Assembly (NCBI GenBank): GCA_040224245.1
Contig: JBEGIR010000023.1
Coordinates: 1-64,000 of the forward strand
From: Puniceicoccaceae bacterium
GTDB taxonomy: Bacteria > Verrucomicrobiota > Verrucomicrobiia > Opitutales > JAFGAQ01
Direction: 5' to 3'
Length of the DNA: 64,000 nucleotides
The translations under genes and the position numbers were made by a program. The notes beneath the pieces were generated by a model. The model had not been told where the DNA came from, ran no database searches, and worked only from the letters and a program-made list of their open reading frames with translations. Below, one piece after another: positions 1 to 6,139 of this stretch (its first letter is position 1; the number at the start of each line of letters is the position of its first letter).

Positions 1-73
1 CGGTCTCCTTGATCGCTTCCAGGGCAACCCTGGATTTGAACTCGGCACTGAATGAGCGGCGTTTCTTGGACAT
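1..73 (-). CDS. IS3-family transposase OrfA, N-terminal fragment at window edge
   Basis: The visible 24 residues start MSKKRRSFSAEF and continue into the basic N-terminal helix-turn-helix typical of IS3-family OrfA (InsE/TnpA). OrfA normally binds the terminal repeats and is fused to OrfB by frameshifting to give the active transposase. An AAGGAGG ribosome site lies a few bases upstream of the ATG at 71-73. The rest of the gene is left of the window, so intactness cannot be judged. Confidence 0.75.
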   Translation of the reverse strand, partial: MSKKRRSFSAEFKSRVALEAIKET

Positions 74-141
74 GCTTTTTCCTCCTTTTTGGTAGTTTAT
101 TCATAGCTTGTCCACCTGTCCAGTTTTCCGGGACCACTTCA
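1..141 (-). mobile_element. IS3-family insertion sequence, left end (partial)
   Basis: The minus strand begins with a terminal sequence TGAAGTGGTCCCGGAAAAC at about 123-141, which resembles IS3-family terminal inverted repeats. It is followed by a good ribosome site and the start of an OrfA-type transposase. Only this end is inside the window, so the element runs off the left edge. It lies in host DNA outside the prophage attachment repeat. The family assignment comes from the OrfA N-terminus and the terminal sequence; the other end and any target duplication cannot be seen. Confidence 0.7.
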
Positions 142-236
142 GTTCGACGGCGAAAGCCTCCCCGCGCCAGCGGCTACCGGGCAAGCCAACGATGCAATTC
201 AGTTCAAAGTTAGTTCGACTTACCATCCCCGACACT

Positions 237-308
237 CGACCATTTTTGTTTACAAAAAAATCCGCAACTCCTTCAAGTTACAGATCTTCTTGTAAACAAA
301 AATGGTCG
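237..308. repeat. 19-bp perfect inverted repeat spanning the left attachment site
   Basis: The arm CGACCATTTTTGTTTACAA at 237-255 is the exact reverse complement of 290-308, with a 34-nt spacer. The right arm overlaps the start of attL, so the sequence around the tRNA 3' end (CGACCA plus T-rich trailer) is present twice in opposite orientation. It may act as the transcription terminator of the original tRNA, as a recombinase-related structure, or be a scar of an earlier integration. The function is not known. Confidence 0.8.
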
Positions 309-351
309 GGACGACTGGATTCGAACCAGCGACCCCTTGCACCCCATGCAA
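298..351. repeat. attL: 54-bp direct repeat of the tRNA-Pro 3' region
   Basis: Positions 298-351 are identical to 43001-43054. The shared segment contains the T-arm, acceptor strand and encoded CCA of tRNA-Pro(GGG), running from the anticodon stem to the trailer. Beyond 351 the two copies diverge, and only the right copy continues into a full tRNA. This is the classic footprint of tyrosine-integrase insertion into a tRNA 3' end. It defines the left boundary of the prophage. Confidence 0.95.
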
Positions 352-416
352 TTCGAGAAGGATGTAAAGACATGGGCAAGAAGAAGAAGGGGAAGTATGA
401 TGGAATACAGCGCTGG

Positions 417-435
417 ATTTAGGGTTTATTTAGGG
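417..435. repeat. Integrase arm-type repeat, left copy
   Basis: The 19 bases from 417 to 435 (two TTTAGGG units 11 bp apart) recur exactly at 42895-42913, the other inner end of the prophage. Paired direct repeats just inside both attachment sites are where tyrosine integrases place their arm-type binding sites. This copy also overlaps the end of the small RHH gene. The assignment as arm sites is an inference from position. Confidence 0.6.
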
Positions 436-586
436 TTTTTTTGGTGGAAGGGGTTTCGATGTGCTGAATTGCCCAGGCGCAGAGGAAGCGAATTGCGGCG
501 CTTGTGTCGGTGAAGTGATAGCGTTTTGCAAAGTCGCGGATTTCCTTGAGTTGTTCCTCGCTGAGTCGAACGGTGAATGGGTCCAT
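419..586 (-). CDS. Small ribbon-helix-helix-like protein
   Basis: This 55-residue frame reads MDPFTVRLSEEQLKEIRDFA at its start. It gives a short strand with alternating hydrophobic residues, then two helices, which is the RHH (Arc/CopG) layout. A stop codon lies eight codons upstream, so ATG at 584-586 is the only start; no strong ribosome site is seen. It sits next to attL and would be the leftmost prophage gene, a usual place for a regulator or excisionase-type accessory protein. DNA binding is inferred from fold pattern only. Confidence 0.5.
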   Translation of the reverse strand: MDPFTVRLSEEQLKEIRDFAKRYHFTDTSAAIRFLCAWAIQHIETPSTKKTLNKP

Positions 587-710
587 GAAACGGGGTATGT
601 CTTACTGGAGGCATGCGCTCGTTGGGTGGGCGTAAGACAAGAATTGTGCCAGATAGTGTTGAATACCGGAATTCCGGTAGTCTTGAGAGATCGACGCGTG
701 ACGGATTTTC

Positions 711-992
711 TTGAGTTCAAAACACCTTCACTGGATGCTTGAGGGCTATCCTTATCATCTCCTCATGCAAAAGCTATCGGCTCGTCCGCTGGAGTGTGCA
801 CCTGACAATGTTGTCGCGTTGGAATCGACAGATGTTTGGGCACTTCCTTCCCCCGAAAACCTCTCACCTGCCGCCTGGGAGGCGTGGGTATCGCGTCAGC
901 AGGATCGCGAACTGTTGCGCGGATACCTGCTGTATTTCCACGACCGATACTGTGTCACTTCTGCGCCGCGCGGGGCTTCTGGCGCGAGTTGA
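711..992 (+). CDS. Hypothetical protein in the left control region
   Basis: The frame from TTG 711 (or ATG 735) gives 93 or 85 residues of ordinary protein-like composition, with a Trp-rich amphipathic middle (SPAAWEAWVSRQQD) and a basic end. I recognise no family. Its 3' end overlaps by 38 bp the end of the convergent RHH gene at 955-1233. No convincing ribosome site precedes either start, so the call rests on codon composition alone. It could be a chance frame. Confidence 0.4.
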   Translation: MSSKHLHWMLEGYPYHLLMQKLSARPLECAPDNVVALESTDVWALPSPENLSPAAWEAWVSRQQDRELLRGYLLYFHDRYCVTSAPRGASGAS

Positions 993-1233
993 GGGATTTT
1001 CGCACGGCTCCGGAATCGTATTGGCTGCCGTCCTCAGTTACCCAGGAAAGATCCTTTGATCGATCTACACTCACTTTGAGCCCACGCTCGAGAGCTGCAA
1101 GGATGGCGGCCCGGATGTACTCAGAGCGGTTCACGTGGTTTTCACGCGCCTGCTCCATGATGTCATCGATAAGGTCGAGCGGTAGATTGACGGTGACGTT
1201 TTTGGTCCCCTCTGGGATGTCTCTGGTGGCCAT
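955..1233 (-). CDS. Ribbon-helix-helix transcriptional regulator (candidate repressor)
   Basis: The 92-residue product has a clear RHH domain in residues 10-50: a strand NVTVNLPLDLID, then helices ending in the NRSEYIRAAILAALERG motif typical of CopG/Arc-like regulators. A basic tail follows. The gene is transcribed leftward, divergent from the operon at 1411, and the 177-bp region between them holds three copies of a tandem 9-mer box. RHH dimers classically bind such tandem palindromes, so this is the best candidate for the protein that reads the box. That link is inferred from position, not shown. Confidence 0.75.
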   Translation of the reverse strand: MATRDIPEGTKNVTVNLPLDLIDDIMEQARENHVNRSEYIRAAILAALERGLKVSVDRSKDLSWVTEDGSQYDSGAVRKSLNSRQKPRAAQK

Positions 1234-1248
1234 TGGGTGTCGCTTCGT

Positions 1249-1269
1249 TTTATTAAGTGGCTTCCTAAG
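1249..1269. promoter_or_regulatory. Tandem CTTANTAAG box 1
   Basis: Two 9-mers, TTTATTAAG at 1249-1257 and CTTCCTAAG at 1261-1269, are spaced three bases apart. This matches the dispersed box consensus with one or two mismatches per half. It lies 16 bp upstream of the divergent RHH gene start at 1233, well placed to control that gene. Confidence 0.65.
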
Positions 1270-1325
1270 TCCTCTTGTTTGTCAAAGAAACCGAGAAAAT
1301 CAACAAAATCAACATTTCTTGTTGA

Positions 1326-1346
1326 CTTCGTAAGTAACTTAATAAG
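1326..1346. promoter_or_regulatory. Tandem CTTANTAAG box 2
   Basis: CTTCGTAAG at 1326-1334 and CTTAATAAG at 1338-1346 form the box; the second half is a perfect palindromic 9-mer. A TTGACT at 1322-1327 overlaps the left half and could be a -35 element, so binding would be expected to block a promoter. It is in the middle of the divergent control region. Confidence 0.7.
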
Positions 1347-1392
1347 AATCCACCTCATCAGATGAACGCCATCAGGGTTGTCCTGAAGGAAA

Positions 1393-1413
1393 CTTAGTAA
1401 GTAACTTAATATG
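1393..1413. promoter_or_regulatory. Tandem CTTANTAAG box 3, overlapping the start codon at 1411
   Basis: CTTAGTAAG at 1393-1401 and CTTAATATG at 1405-1413 make the box, and its last three bases are the ATG of the rightward operon's first gene. A GAAGGAA stretch lies just before it, farther from the ATG than a usual ribosome site. Binding here could affect transcription or translation start. Confidence 0.7.
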
Positions 1414-1779
1414 TCAACGAACCCCATCAGCCCTGATTCGATCAACACGAGTCTGAACCTTCCGGCAGGATACGCACGCAGGTTGGGCCGCATGGCAACC
1501 CGTGCGAATATGAGTGTGGGAAATCTTCTGAAGATCGCATTGGTGCATTTGGAATTTGATGGCATGGACAATGCCAGAGACCTGTTGGCCAAGGGTAGTC
1601 GCGAGATCAACGCAACGCTGCGGCAGATCGCACAGAAGCCTTTGATCGTGGTGGCGTTCCTGCTGCTTGGGTTGTCCACTCTGGATTTTTCTCAGTGGGT
1701 GGCGAGCCGTCGCGTCGGCGGAGCTGCTGGTGTGCGAATCGTCCGCGTTATGCGTGGGCGGGAACAGGAGGGCGTGTGA
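1411..1779 (+). CDS. RHH-like protein with a transmembrane segment
   Basis: The 122-residue product has an N-terminal RHH-like pattern (SINTSLNLPAGYARR, then two helices to about residue 50). This is followed by a coiled region and one hydrophobic stretch PLIVVAFLLLGLSTL near residues 80-94, with a basic C-terminus. It is the first gene of the rightward early operon and its start codon lies inside box 3. The next gene starts within its stop codon (TGATG). A membrane-tethered RHH protein is unusual; the TM call is from hydrophobicity only and the RHH call from pattern. Confidence 0.65.
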   Translation: MSTNPISPDSINTSLNLPAGYARRLGRMATRANMSVGNLLKIALVHLEFDGMDNARDLLAKGSREINATLRQIAQKPLIVVAFLLLGLSTLDFSQWVASRRVGGAAGVRIVRVMRGREQEGV

Positions 1780-2036
1780 TGCAGATTGCATTGGATCCAA
1801 AGCAGATCGACGACCTAGCGAAAAAGACTGCCGTCTATCTCGCGGGGCTGATGCATCCGAGAGGTGAGCAGGCCTACAAAAACCTGACGGTGGCGCAGTT
1901 TGCGAAGCGGTTAGGAGTGAGTCGTCACACGGTGTACCAGTGGTTGCAGGATGGCGACATCAATGCAGCTCAGCTCGAACCCAAGATTCTGATTTCTGAA
2001 ACTGAACTTTCCAAAAAGAACCCCAGAATCAAATGA
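1779..2036 (+). CDS. Small helix-turn-helix DNA-binding protein
   Basis: The 85-residue product contains an HTH motif in the middle (TVAQFAKRLGVSRHTVYQWL), as in Xis/MerR-like or AlpA-type small regulators. It is likely an excisionase-type or early regulatory protein acting on phage DNA. The ATG overlaps the stop of the upstream RHH-TM gene, which favours ATG 1779 over farther upstream in-frame codons. The next gene starts at 2033 with an ATGA overlap, so the two are coupled. Confidence 0.75.
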   Translation: MQIALDPKQIDDLAKKTAVYLAGLMHPRGEQAYKNLTVAQFAKRLGVSRHTVYQWLQDGDINAAQLEPKILISETELSKKNPRIK

Positions 2037-2314
2037 CCGAATGCGAAGAAAGAAAGAAGACGGCGCGCGAGATTGCGAGGCTGCTCGAAGACCTCATCAA
2101 CGATGAGATGCCGAACATTCTGCGCGATGAAGTGCGCAGGCATGATTCTCCGGAAGTCGTCAACCTTGTGGTTGATGTGGCGGTGACCCGAGAGCCGAAT
2201 CCATTGTGTCAGGTAAGTCTGCAATACTCTGCAGTCCGTAAGGTGGCACGAAGCGTGCGTGTGGTCCTGAACCAGACCGAGATCCCTCTCGGAGCGGAGG
2301 AGGTCCCTGTATGA
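2033..2314 (+). CDS. Hypothetical early protein
   Basis: This is a 93-residue protein, highly charged at the N-terminus (ERKKTAREIARLLEDL), with a predicted mixed helix/strand C-terminal half. No family is recognised. It begins with an ATGA overlap on the previous stop and ends in another ATGA overlap with the membrane protein at 2311, so it is an integral part of the early operon. Confidence 0.65.
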   Translation: MTECEERKKTAREIARLLEDLINDEMPNILRDEVRRHDSPEVVNLVVDVAVTREPNPLCQVSLQYSAVRKVARSVRVVLNQTEIPLGAEEVPV

Positions 2315-2496
2315 TCACCAGTAGCGAGCGCATCATCCGCATTCTTTGCGGCACCATGATTTTTCTTTTCGGCATCCTGCTATGGATCGCCGCGATCTAT
2401 CAGCCGACGATGTGGCAGCTGTGGATTCTTGGATTTGTGTCGATGCTGTTTGCATCGACGATTTGGCCCCGAAACCACCAGGAGGAACGTCAATGA
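2311..2496 (+). CDS. Small two-helix membrane protein
   Basis: The 61-residue product has two hydrophobic stretches, around residues 10-30 (ILCGTMIFLFGILLWIAAIY) and 35-51, with a short hydrophilic tail. It could be a superinfection-exclusion or holin-like early membrane protein, but its place in the early operon argues against a lysis holin. ATGA overlaps join it to both neighbours. Confidence 0.65.
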   Translation: MITSSERIIRILCGTMIFLFGILLWIAAIYQPTMWQLWILGFVSMLFASTIWPRNHQEERQ

Positions 2497-2828
2497 AAGA
2501 CTCATACGCATGGCAACCAGACCTCGCTTTCACGCAGGACGAATTGGAAATGTTCAAGGCAATGCTGTCGGATGGACGTTGGCACACGATGAGGGAACTC
2601 GGTGTGCGCACGGAGGGTGAACGTCGCAAATACCGCTATATGGCGGAGCACAGCGACGGAGAAATCATCAGCGGAAACCTCGGATACAAGCTGCACGCAG
2701 CTGCAACGTATCAAGAGAGCGTTGAGTTCGAAGCCCGCTGGATGAGCCAGATCAAGAAGATGATGCGCCGGATACAGGAGGCTCGCAAAGCCCGCCAGCG
2801 TCACAACCTGGCAGAGAAGGTCGCATGA
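2493..2828 (+). CDS. Hypothetical protein with winged-helix-like N-terminus
   Basis: The 111-residue product starts at the ATG that overlaps the preceding stop, with an AGGAGGAACG ribosome site just upstream. Residues 15-55 (DELEMFKAMLSDGRWHTMRE, then RRKYRYMAEHS) read like a small winged-helix domain of the kind used for phage or replication regulators. The C-terminus is a basic amphipathic helix rich in Arg and Lys. Role unknown; DNA binding is plausible. Confidence 0.6.
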   Translation: MKDSYAWQPDLAFTQDELEMFKAMLSDGRWHTMRELGVRTEGERRKYRYMAEHSDGEIISGNLGYKLHAAATYQESVEFEARWMSQIKKMMRRIQEARKARQRHNLAEKVA

Positions 2829-3031
2829 TCACAGCTGGCACAGTTTTGTTGGATCGAGTTGGCGAAGGCTCACCGCCACCGGAACGTCTGGTGGTGGTGT
2901 CGATCGATGGGCAATGGATCGAAGCGGCGAGCGACCGACACAATCAGGCGGTAAGAGTGCATTTGGACTATGCATTGCGGCGGATGCTGCCGCAGATGGT
3001 CCAACCCACGACCAGGAGGGAACGGCGATGA
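2825..3031 (+). CDS. Hypothetical early protein
   Basis: This is a 68-residue protein with a beta-rich N-terminus (GTVLLDRVGEGSPPPERLVV) and an Arg-rich end. No family is recognised. ATGA overlaps on both sides tie it to the early operon. A strong AGGAGG within its 3' end (about 3012-3018) serves the next gene. Confidence 0.55.
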   Translation: MITAGTVLLDRVGEGSPPPERLVVVSIDGQWIEAASDRHNQAVRVHLDYALRRMLPQMVQPTTRRERR

Positions 3032-3420
3032 ACTACAGCGAAGCATACAAGGGAAATTACCTCGAGGCGGCTGACCTTATGGGCAAGGGAGAGGTGGCGG
3101 TAACGATCGAGAAAGTCGATGAGCCCAACACGATCAAGTGTGAGGACGGGCGCGTCATCGACAAAGTGGTGTTGCACTTCCGGGGGGCCAAGAAGCCGTG
3201 GATTGTGAACAAGACCAATGCTCGCACGATCATGTATATGACGGGCAAGGCCCGATTTGCCGATTGGGTTGGGGAAACGATCACGTTGCACCTGGTTCCG
3301 GGTTTTCGTCCTGACATCCAATCGATTGGACCGACCATTCGGGTGAAGGCACAAGGGCGCCGTCGTTCCGGCGGTATGGCAGGCATGGTCGGCGCTGCAG
3401 GGAATGGGGGTGCGGCATGA
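3028..3420 (+). CDS. Phage early protein, possible ssDNA-binding or recombination accessory
   Basis: The 130-residue product starts after an AGGAGGG ribosome site. Residues 5-95 resemble a widespread but uncharacterised phage family. It begins with a short region placing a residue after a helix (YLEAADLMGKGEVAVTIEKV) and continues to a WIVNKTNARTI motif and a WVGETITLHL strand. These proteins often lie next to exonucleases and annealing proteins, which fits the RecE-like gene at 4581. The C-terminal 25 residues are Gly/Ala/Arg-rich and flexible. I infer a recombination or replication link from context only. Confidence 0.6.
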   Translation: MNYSEAYKGNYLEAADLMGKGEVAVTIEKVDEPNTIKCEDGRVIDKVVLHFRGAKKPWIVNKTNARTIMYMTGKARFADWVGETITLHLVPGFRPDIQSIGPTIRVKAQGRRRSGGMAGMVGAAGNGGAA

Positions 3421-3518
3421 TTTCCGATATACGAGTTTCTTCGGATGAGAGAGAAGATAGAGAGGACAACCTACGGGCGGCAGGAATGGAGGCCTGCCGC
3501 CCCATGGGTGAGACCTGA
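3417..3518 (+). CDS. Possible 33-residue leader-like peptide
   Basis: An ATGA overlap with the stop of the preceding gene opens a short frame with acidic and basic residues (MISDIRVSSDEREDREDNLR). A perfect 10-bp hairpin lies inside it. It may be a real coupled micro-gene or only the tail of the operon before the terminator at 3551. Confidence 0.3.
   Translation: MISDIRVSSDEREDREDNLRAAGMEACRPMGET
3475..3502. repeat. 10-bp perfect hairpin
   Basis: GGGCGGCAGG at 3475-3484 pairs with CCTGCCGCCC at 3493-3502 across an 8-nt loop. No T-run follows, so it is more likely an RNA processing or stabilising hairpin than a terminator. It lies about 50 bp before the terminator-like hairpin at 3551. Confidence 0.6.
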
Positions 3519-3550
3519 TAGATTTGTTCTGGGGTTAACAGTAACGTAGA

Positions 3551-3600
3551 GCCCGGCGGCAAATGGGGGTAGGGGTACGCCCGTCGCCGGGCCAATTTTT
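3551..3600 (+). terminator. Terminator-like hairpin in the early operon
   Basis: GCCCGGCG at 3551-3558 pairs with CGCCGGGC at 3585-3592, followed by AATTTTT. The loop is 26 nt, larger than usual. It sits in the only real gap in the early operon and would reduce or stop read-through into the gene at 3627. A phage antiterminator or a separate promoter may be involved. Confidence 0.55.
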
Positions 3601-3626
3601 CAAAACCAAAAACAAGAAGCGAAATC

Positions 3627-3965
3627 ATGAGTGAGACTGCAACAGAAACGAAAATGATCGATCCGCAGTCGCTGCGGGATCTGGTCTGCGCCTGGCGCAA
3701 GAAAGCCTATGCATTGGGATCGTTTGGTTCCGAAGCCGAAAAGGAGATACTGCGGAGTTGTGCCAATGAACTGGACCTGGTGCTAATACAGGCCGACTCG
3801 CAGCCGACCGGCTACCAGCCAGGTCAGCATCTTTGGTGTGAAGGCGTTGGCAAGGTGGATCTGTTGCGACCCGCCAAAGATGGTGTCGGTTACTGGGTTG
3901 TCGTTCTGAAGAACGGGGTGGTGACGGTCGCACACGAATCTTACTTTTCTGAACTGACTTACTAA
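3627..3965 (+). CDS. Hypothetical early protein
   Basis: The 112-residue product begins after a CAAGAAGCGAAATC leader, a sequence type that also precedes the genes at 5681 and 12047. The N-terminal half is helical (SLRDLVCAWRKKAYALGSFG), similar to the short phage helix that often mentions Ala/Cys-rich repeats. The C-terminal half is beta-rich, with a YQPGQHLWCEGVGKV loop. No family is recognised. Its stop codon lies inside the box at 3958. Confidence 0.65.
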   Translation: MSETATETKMIDPQSLRDLVCAWRKKAYALGSFGSEAEKEILRSCANELDLVLIQADSQPTGYQPGQHLWCEGVGKVDLLRPAKDGVGYWVVVLKNGVVTVAHESYFSELTY

Positions 3966-3978
3966 GTGACTTATGAGC
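3958..3978. promoter_or_regulatory. Tandem CTTANTAAG box 4, overlapping the start at 3973
   Basis: CTTACTAAG at 3958-3966 is a perfect half, and CTTATGAGC at 3970-3978 is a weak half that includes the ATG of the lipoprotein gene. As in box 3, the box sits directly on a start codon. Confidence 0.6.
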
Positions 3979-4581
3979 AAAAGAGATATCCCGAAACTCA
4001 TCGCCTTGGTTTTGGCGTTGATCCTGTTTGTTCTGGCCCTGCTGCTCAGCGGCGGGTGTGTTACGGTTGAGCGACCGGAAACCGGAGCTCCGGAACTTCC
4101 TCCAACGTTTCAGGCCGCACATGGAGTGCAGAGCATCGGTCGGGTGGAGCTGGCCGGCTGGATGCGGGGAATCGTGAGGGGATCCGATGTGACCCTTGTT
4201 GACGATCGCTACATCCTGCCCTCGCGCCAGTGGGTGGTGGATTTCAATCGATACGTTTGGGGGGCGCGTGCGCGCCTCGAGGCACGTGGCCGGCTGACCT
4301 ACCGCAAAGACGTGCAGGACTGCGACGACTACGCGAGCCTTTACGTCGCCGCGAGTCGGCTCTCGCATGCTGGGGCTGACGCTCGACCGATCATTGGGAA
4401 GGTCAATCGCCGCATGCCAGATGGCACCTACCACCAGCAAAACTTTTATCTGACGGAGGCTGGCGGGTACCTTTATGAGCCCCAGACCGGGCAGGAATGG
4501 TTTGTGGGCACCCTTGAGGACCTTCGCGCCGGCAAGGTGCAGTTGGAGGACCTCCAGATCTATCACCTCATCCTCGACTGA
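3973..4581 (+). CDS. Lipoprotein with transglutaminase-like domain
   Basis: The 202-residue product has a basic N-terminus, a long hydrophobic stretch and a lipobox (LLLSGGC, Cys about 33), so it should be exported and lipid-anchored. The mature part contains a QDCDDYA motif followed by HAGADARPIIG, NFYLTEAGGY and YEPQTGQEW. These recall the Cys-His layout of transglutaminase-like or papain-like phage proteins. Box 4 lies on its start. An early phage lipoprotein could act in superinfection exclusion, but that is inference. The stop is fused to the next start (TGATG). Confidence 0.7.
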   Translation: MSKRDIPKLIALVLALILFVLALLLSGGCVTVERPETGAPELPPTFQAAHGVQSIGRVELAGWMRGIVRGSDVTLVDDRYILPSRQWVVDFNRYVWGARARLEARGRLTYRKDVQDCDDYASLYVAASRLSHAGADARPIIGKVNRRMPDGTYHQQNFYLTEAGGYLYEPQTGQEWFVGTLEDLRAGKVQLEDLQIYHLILD

Positions 4582-5654
4582 TGGCACGGCAACGCACCAT
4601 ACGCAAGAGCAAGGCCGCTGGGTGGGATAAACCGCAGGCCACCCTCCCGACCGGGAAACTCCGTAACGTCAGCAATGAGGACTACCACGCCACCGATGCG
4701 ATCAGCGCCAGCAAGTTGCAGGACTGGATCGAGGACAAGCTCAGCTATCAGGCGCGGCATGTCACCCGCTCCCTTCCGCAGCGGCGCAGTGATGCCATGG
4801 ACTTCGGGACGCTCGGACACGTGGCCGTTCTGGAACCTCACGCACTGCATGAGCGCTACACCTTCATTACGGCGGAGACACCGAAGAAACCCACCAAGGC
4901 GCAGCTGGACGCCTACGAGCGATATCCAAGCCTTCCGAACCCCACAAAGGCCCAGACTGAGGCGTATCAGCGCACCAGCGAGGCCCTGGAGCTGTGGCAG
5001 GACATCGAGCAGAGCGGAAAGCTCACCGTTGGCCTCGAAACCTGGGCGCACATGGGCAAGTGTCTGGATGCCATCCAGGCCAACCCGATGGCGGTGTGGT
5101 TGCTGGAGCAGGCCACCCAGCGCGAACTCACTTGGCGCGAATACATGGAGCCGCTCGGGGTCTACCTGCAGTGCCGCACGGACGCCTATTGCGGTCACTC
5201 CAGGAAGACGCGGGTCTATGACCGGCAGTATGGGCGCAGGATCTCTCGCGGGGATAGCTTCATCGTGGATCTCAAGTTTGTGGAGTCGCTCAACCCAAAT
5301 GACTACACCTCGTGGCAGAGCCTCTTTGATGCGAAATACTACCTGCAGCCAGGCTTCTACAGCCCGATTGTGGAGGAGGTGACTGGGAAGCCGCCCGCTG
5401 AGTTTTTTTTCATTGTCGTGCAGAAAAAGGAGCCGGTGCAGTGCGTGGTTTTCTACCCGACCGACAGGCACCTGATGACCGCCGAAAAGGCGATCAAGCT
5501 ACACTTGCCCGCCCTTGCCGAGAGCTACCGCCGCAACGCATGGCCAGCCTACGACACAGAGGGTGCGGAGAGCATCGAATGGACGCGTAAGGCGGAGTGG
5601 CAGGAGAGCCGTCTTGATTTTGACATCATGGCCCCCCAGATCGGCGTGGGCTGA
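4581..5654 (+). CDS. RecE-like exonuclease (PD-(D/E)XK family)
   Basis: The 357-residue product matches the RecE/exodeoxyribonuclease VIII-like family. It has an early YHATDAISASKL segment, AMDFGTLGHVAVLEP at 72-86 with the conserved His, a CRTDAY strand (Asp about 201), the catalytic D-L-K at 230-232, and Q...Y at about 256-260. Such enzymes chew the 5' strand of double-stranded ends so that a partner annealase can pair the overhangs. A clear RecT or Red-beta partner is not seen nearby. The start overlaps the previous stop (TGATG). Confidence 0.85.
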   Translation: MARQRTIRKSKAAGWDKPQATLPTGKLRNVSNEDYHATDAISASKLQDWIEDKLSYQARHVTRSLPQRRSDAMDFGTLGHVAVLEPHALHERYTFITAETPKKPTKAQLDAYERYPSLPNPTKAQTEAYQRTSEALELWQDIEQSGKLTVGLETWAHMGKCLDAIQANPMAVWLLEQATQRELTWREYMEPLGVYLQCRTDAYCGHSRKTRVYDRQYGRRISRGDSFIVDLKFVESLNPNDYTSWQSLFDAKYYLQPGFYSPIVEEVTGKPPAEFFFIVVQKKEPVQCVVFYPTDRHLMTAEKAIKLHLPALAESYRRNAWPAYDTEGAESIEWTRKAEWQESRLDFDIMAPQIGVG

Positions 5655-5680
5655 ACAGAACAACCAACCAAGAAGCGAAT

Positions 5681-6139
5681 ATGGCAAAAGTAGATATCGA
5701 CCTCGTGAAAATGGTGCTGCAGCGCCGCGAACTTGATGGACGCCAAGTGGCATCCATCGTGAACGAACTCGAGGAGGAATTGCGGATTCTCAAAGAGGAG
5801 GAGGAACGCCCACCCTCAGTGCCAAAGCAGTTTGTGATCCTCGTGAGTGATCCCGAAGGCGTGATTGAGTTTTCCGGCAAGGATCTGACCGGTTGGGTGC
5901 TCCAGATCCCGGAGGAGGACAGCCCCTATGTTGTAACCGAGCGCCTCAACCGCGCCGCCTACGACTTCAATGTGACTCCAAAAGGTCGTCGTTATCCGGT
6001 CAAGACTCACGCGGAATGCTGCGAGGTCGTATCGGCCAAATTCCACAAGGAGCACAATCTCTGGGTGAAAACCAAGGAGCCCGTGCTTGTGGTAACCACC
6101 GACAACGTCGTGCCGATGGCACAGGAAGGAGTCGAGTGA
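5681..6139 (+). CDS. Hypothetical early protein
   Basis: The 152-residue product has an N-terminal helical and acidic coiled part (IVNELEEELRILKEEEERPP), then a beta-rich domain. It is placed between the RecE-like and ParB-like genes and preceded by an AACCAAGAAGCGAAT leader. No family is recognised. A role in recombination or replication is possible from its place in the operon. Confidence 0.65.
   Translation: MAKVDIDLVKMVLQRRELDGRQVASIVNELEEELRILKEEEERPPSVPKQFVILVSDPEGVIEFSGKDLTGWVLQIPEEDSPYVVTERLNRAAYDFNVTPKGRRYPVKTHAECCEVVSAKFHKEHNLWVKTKEPVLVVTTDNVVPMAQEGVE

Noticed and set aside
417-435. TTTAGGG repeats resembling plant-type telomere units
   Set aside because: Only two units occur at each prophage end and they are better explained as integrase arm sites.
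602-718. Minus-strand frame reading FELKKIRHASISQDYRNSGI, similar to the nearby RHH protein
   Set aside because: It has a helical RHH-like look, but no start codon lies between it and the upstream stop. It may be a decayed copy of the 419-586 gene; not listed as a gene.
461-742. Plus-strand frame of 93 residues opposite the small RHH gene
   Set aside because: The minus-strand RHH-like frame fits a family pattern better.
3625-4587. Long minus-strand frame of 320 residues
   Set aside because: It is antisense to the coupled genes at 3627 and 3973. Its composition is Pro/Arg/His-rich without motifs.
4563-5471. Minus-strand frame of 302 residues opposite the exonuclease
   Set aside because: The plus strand encodes clear RecE-like motifs; the antisense frame has none.
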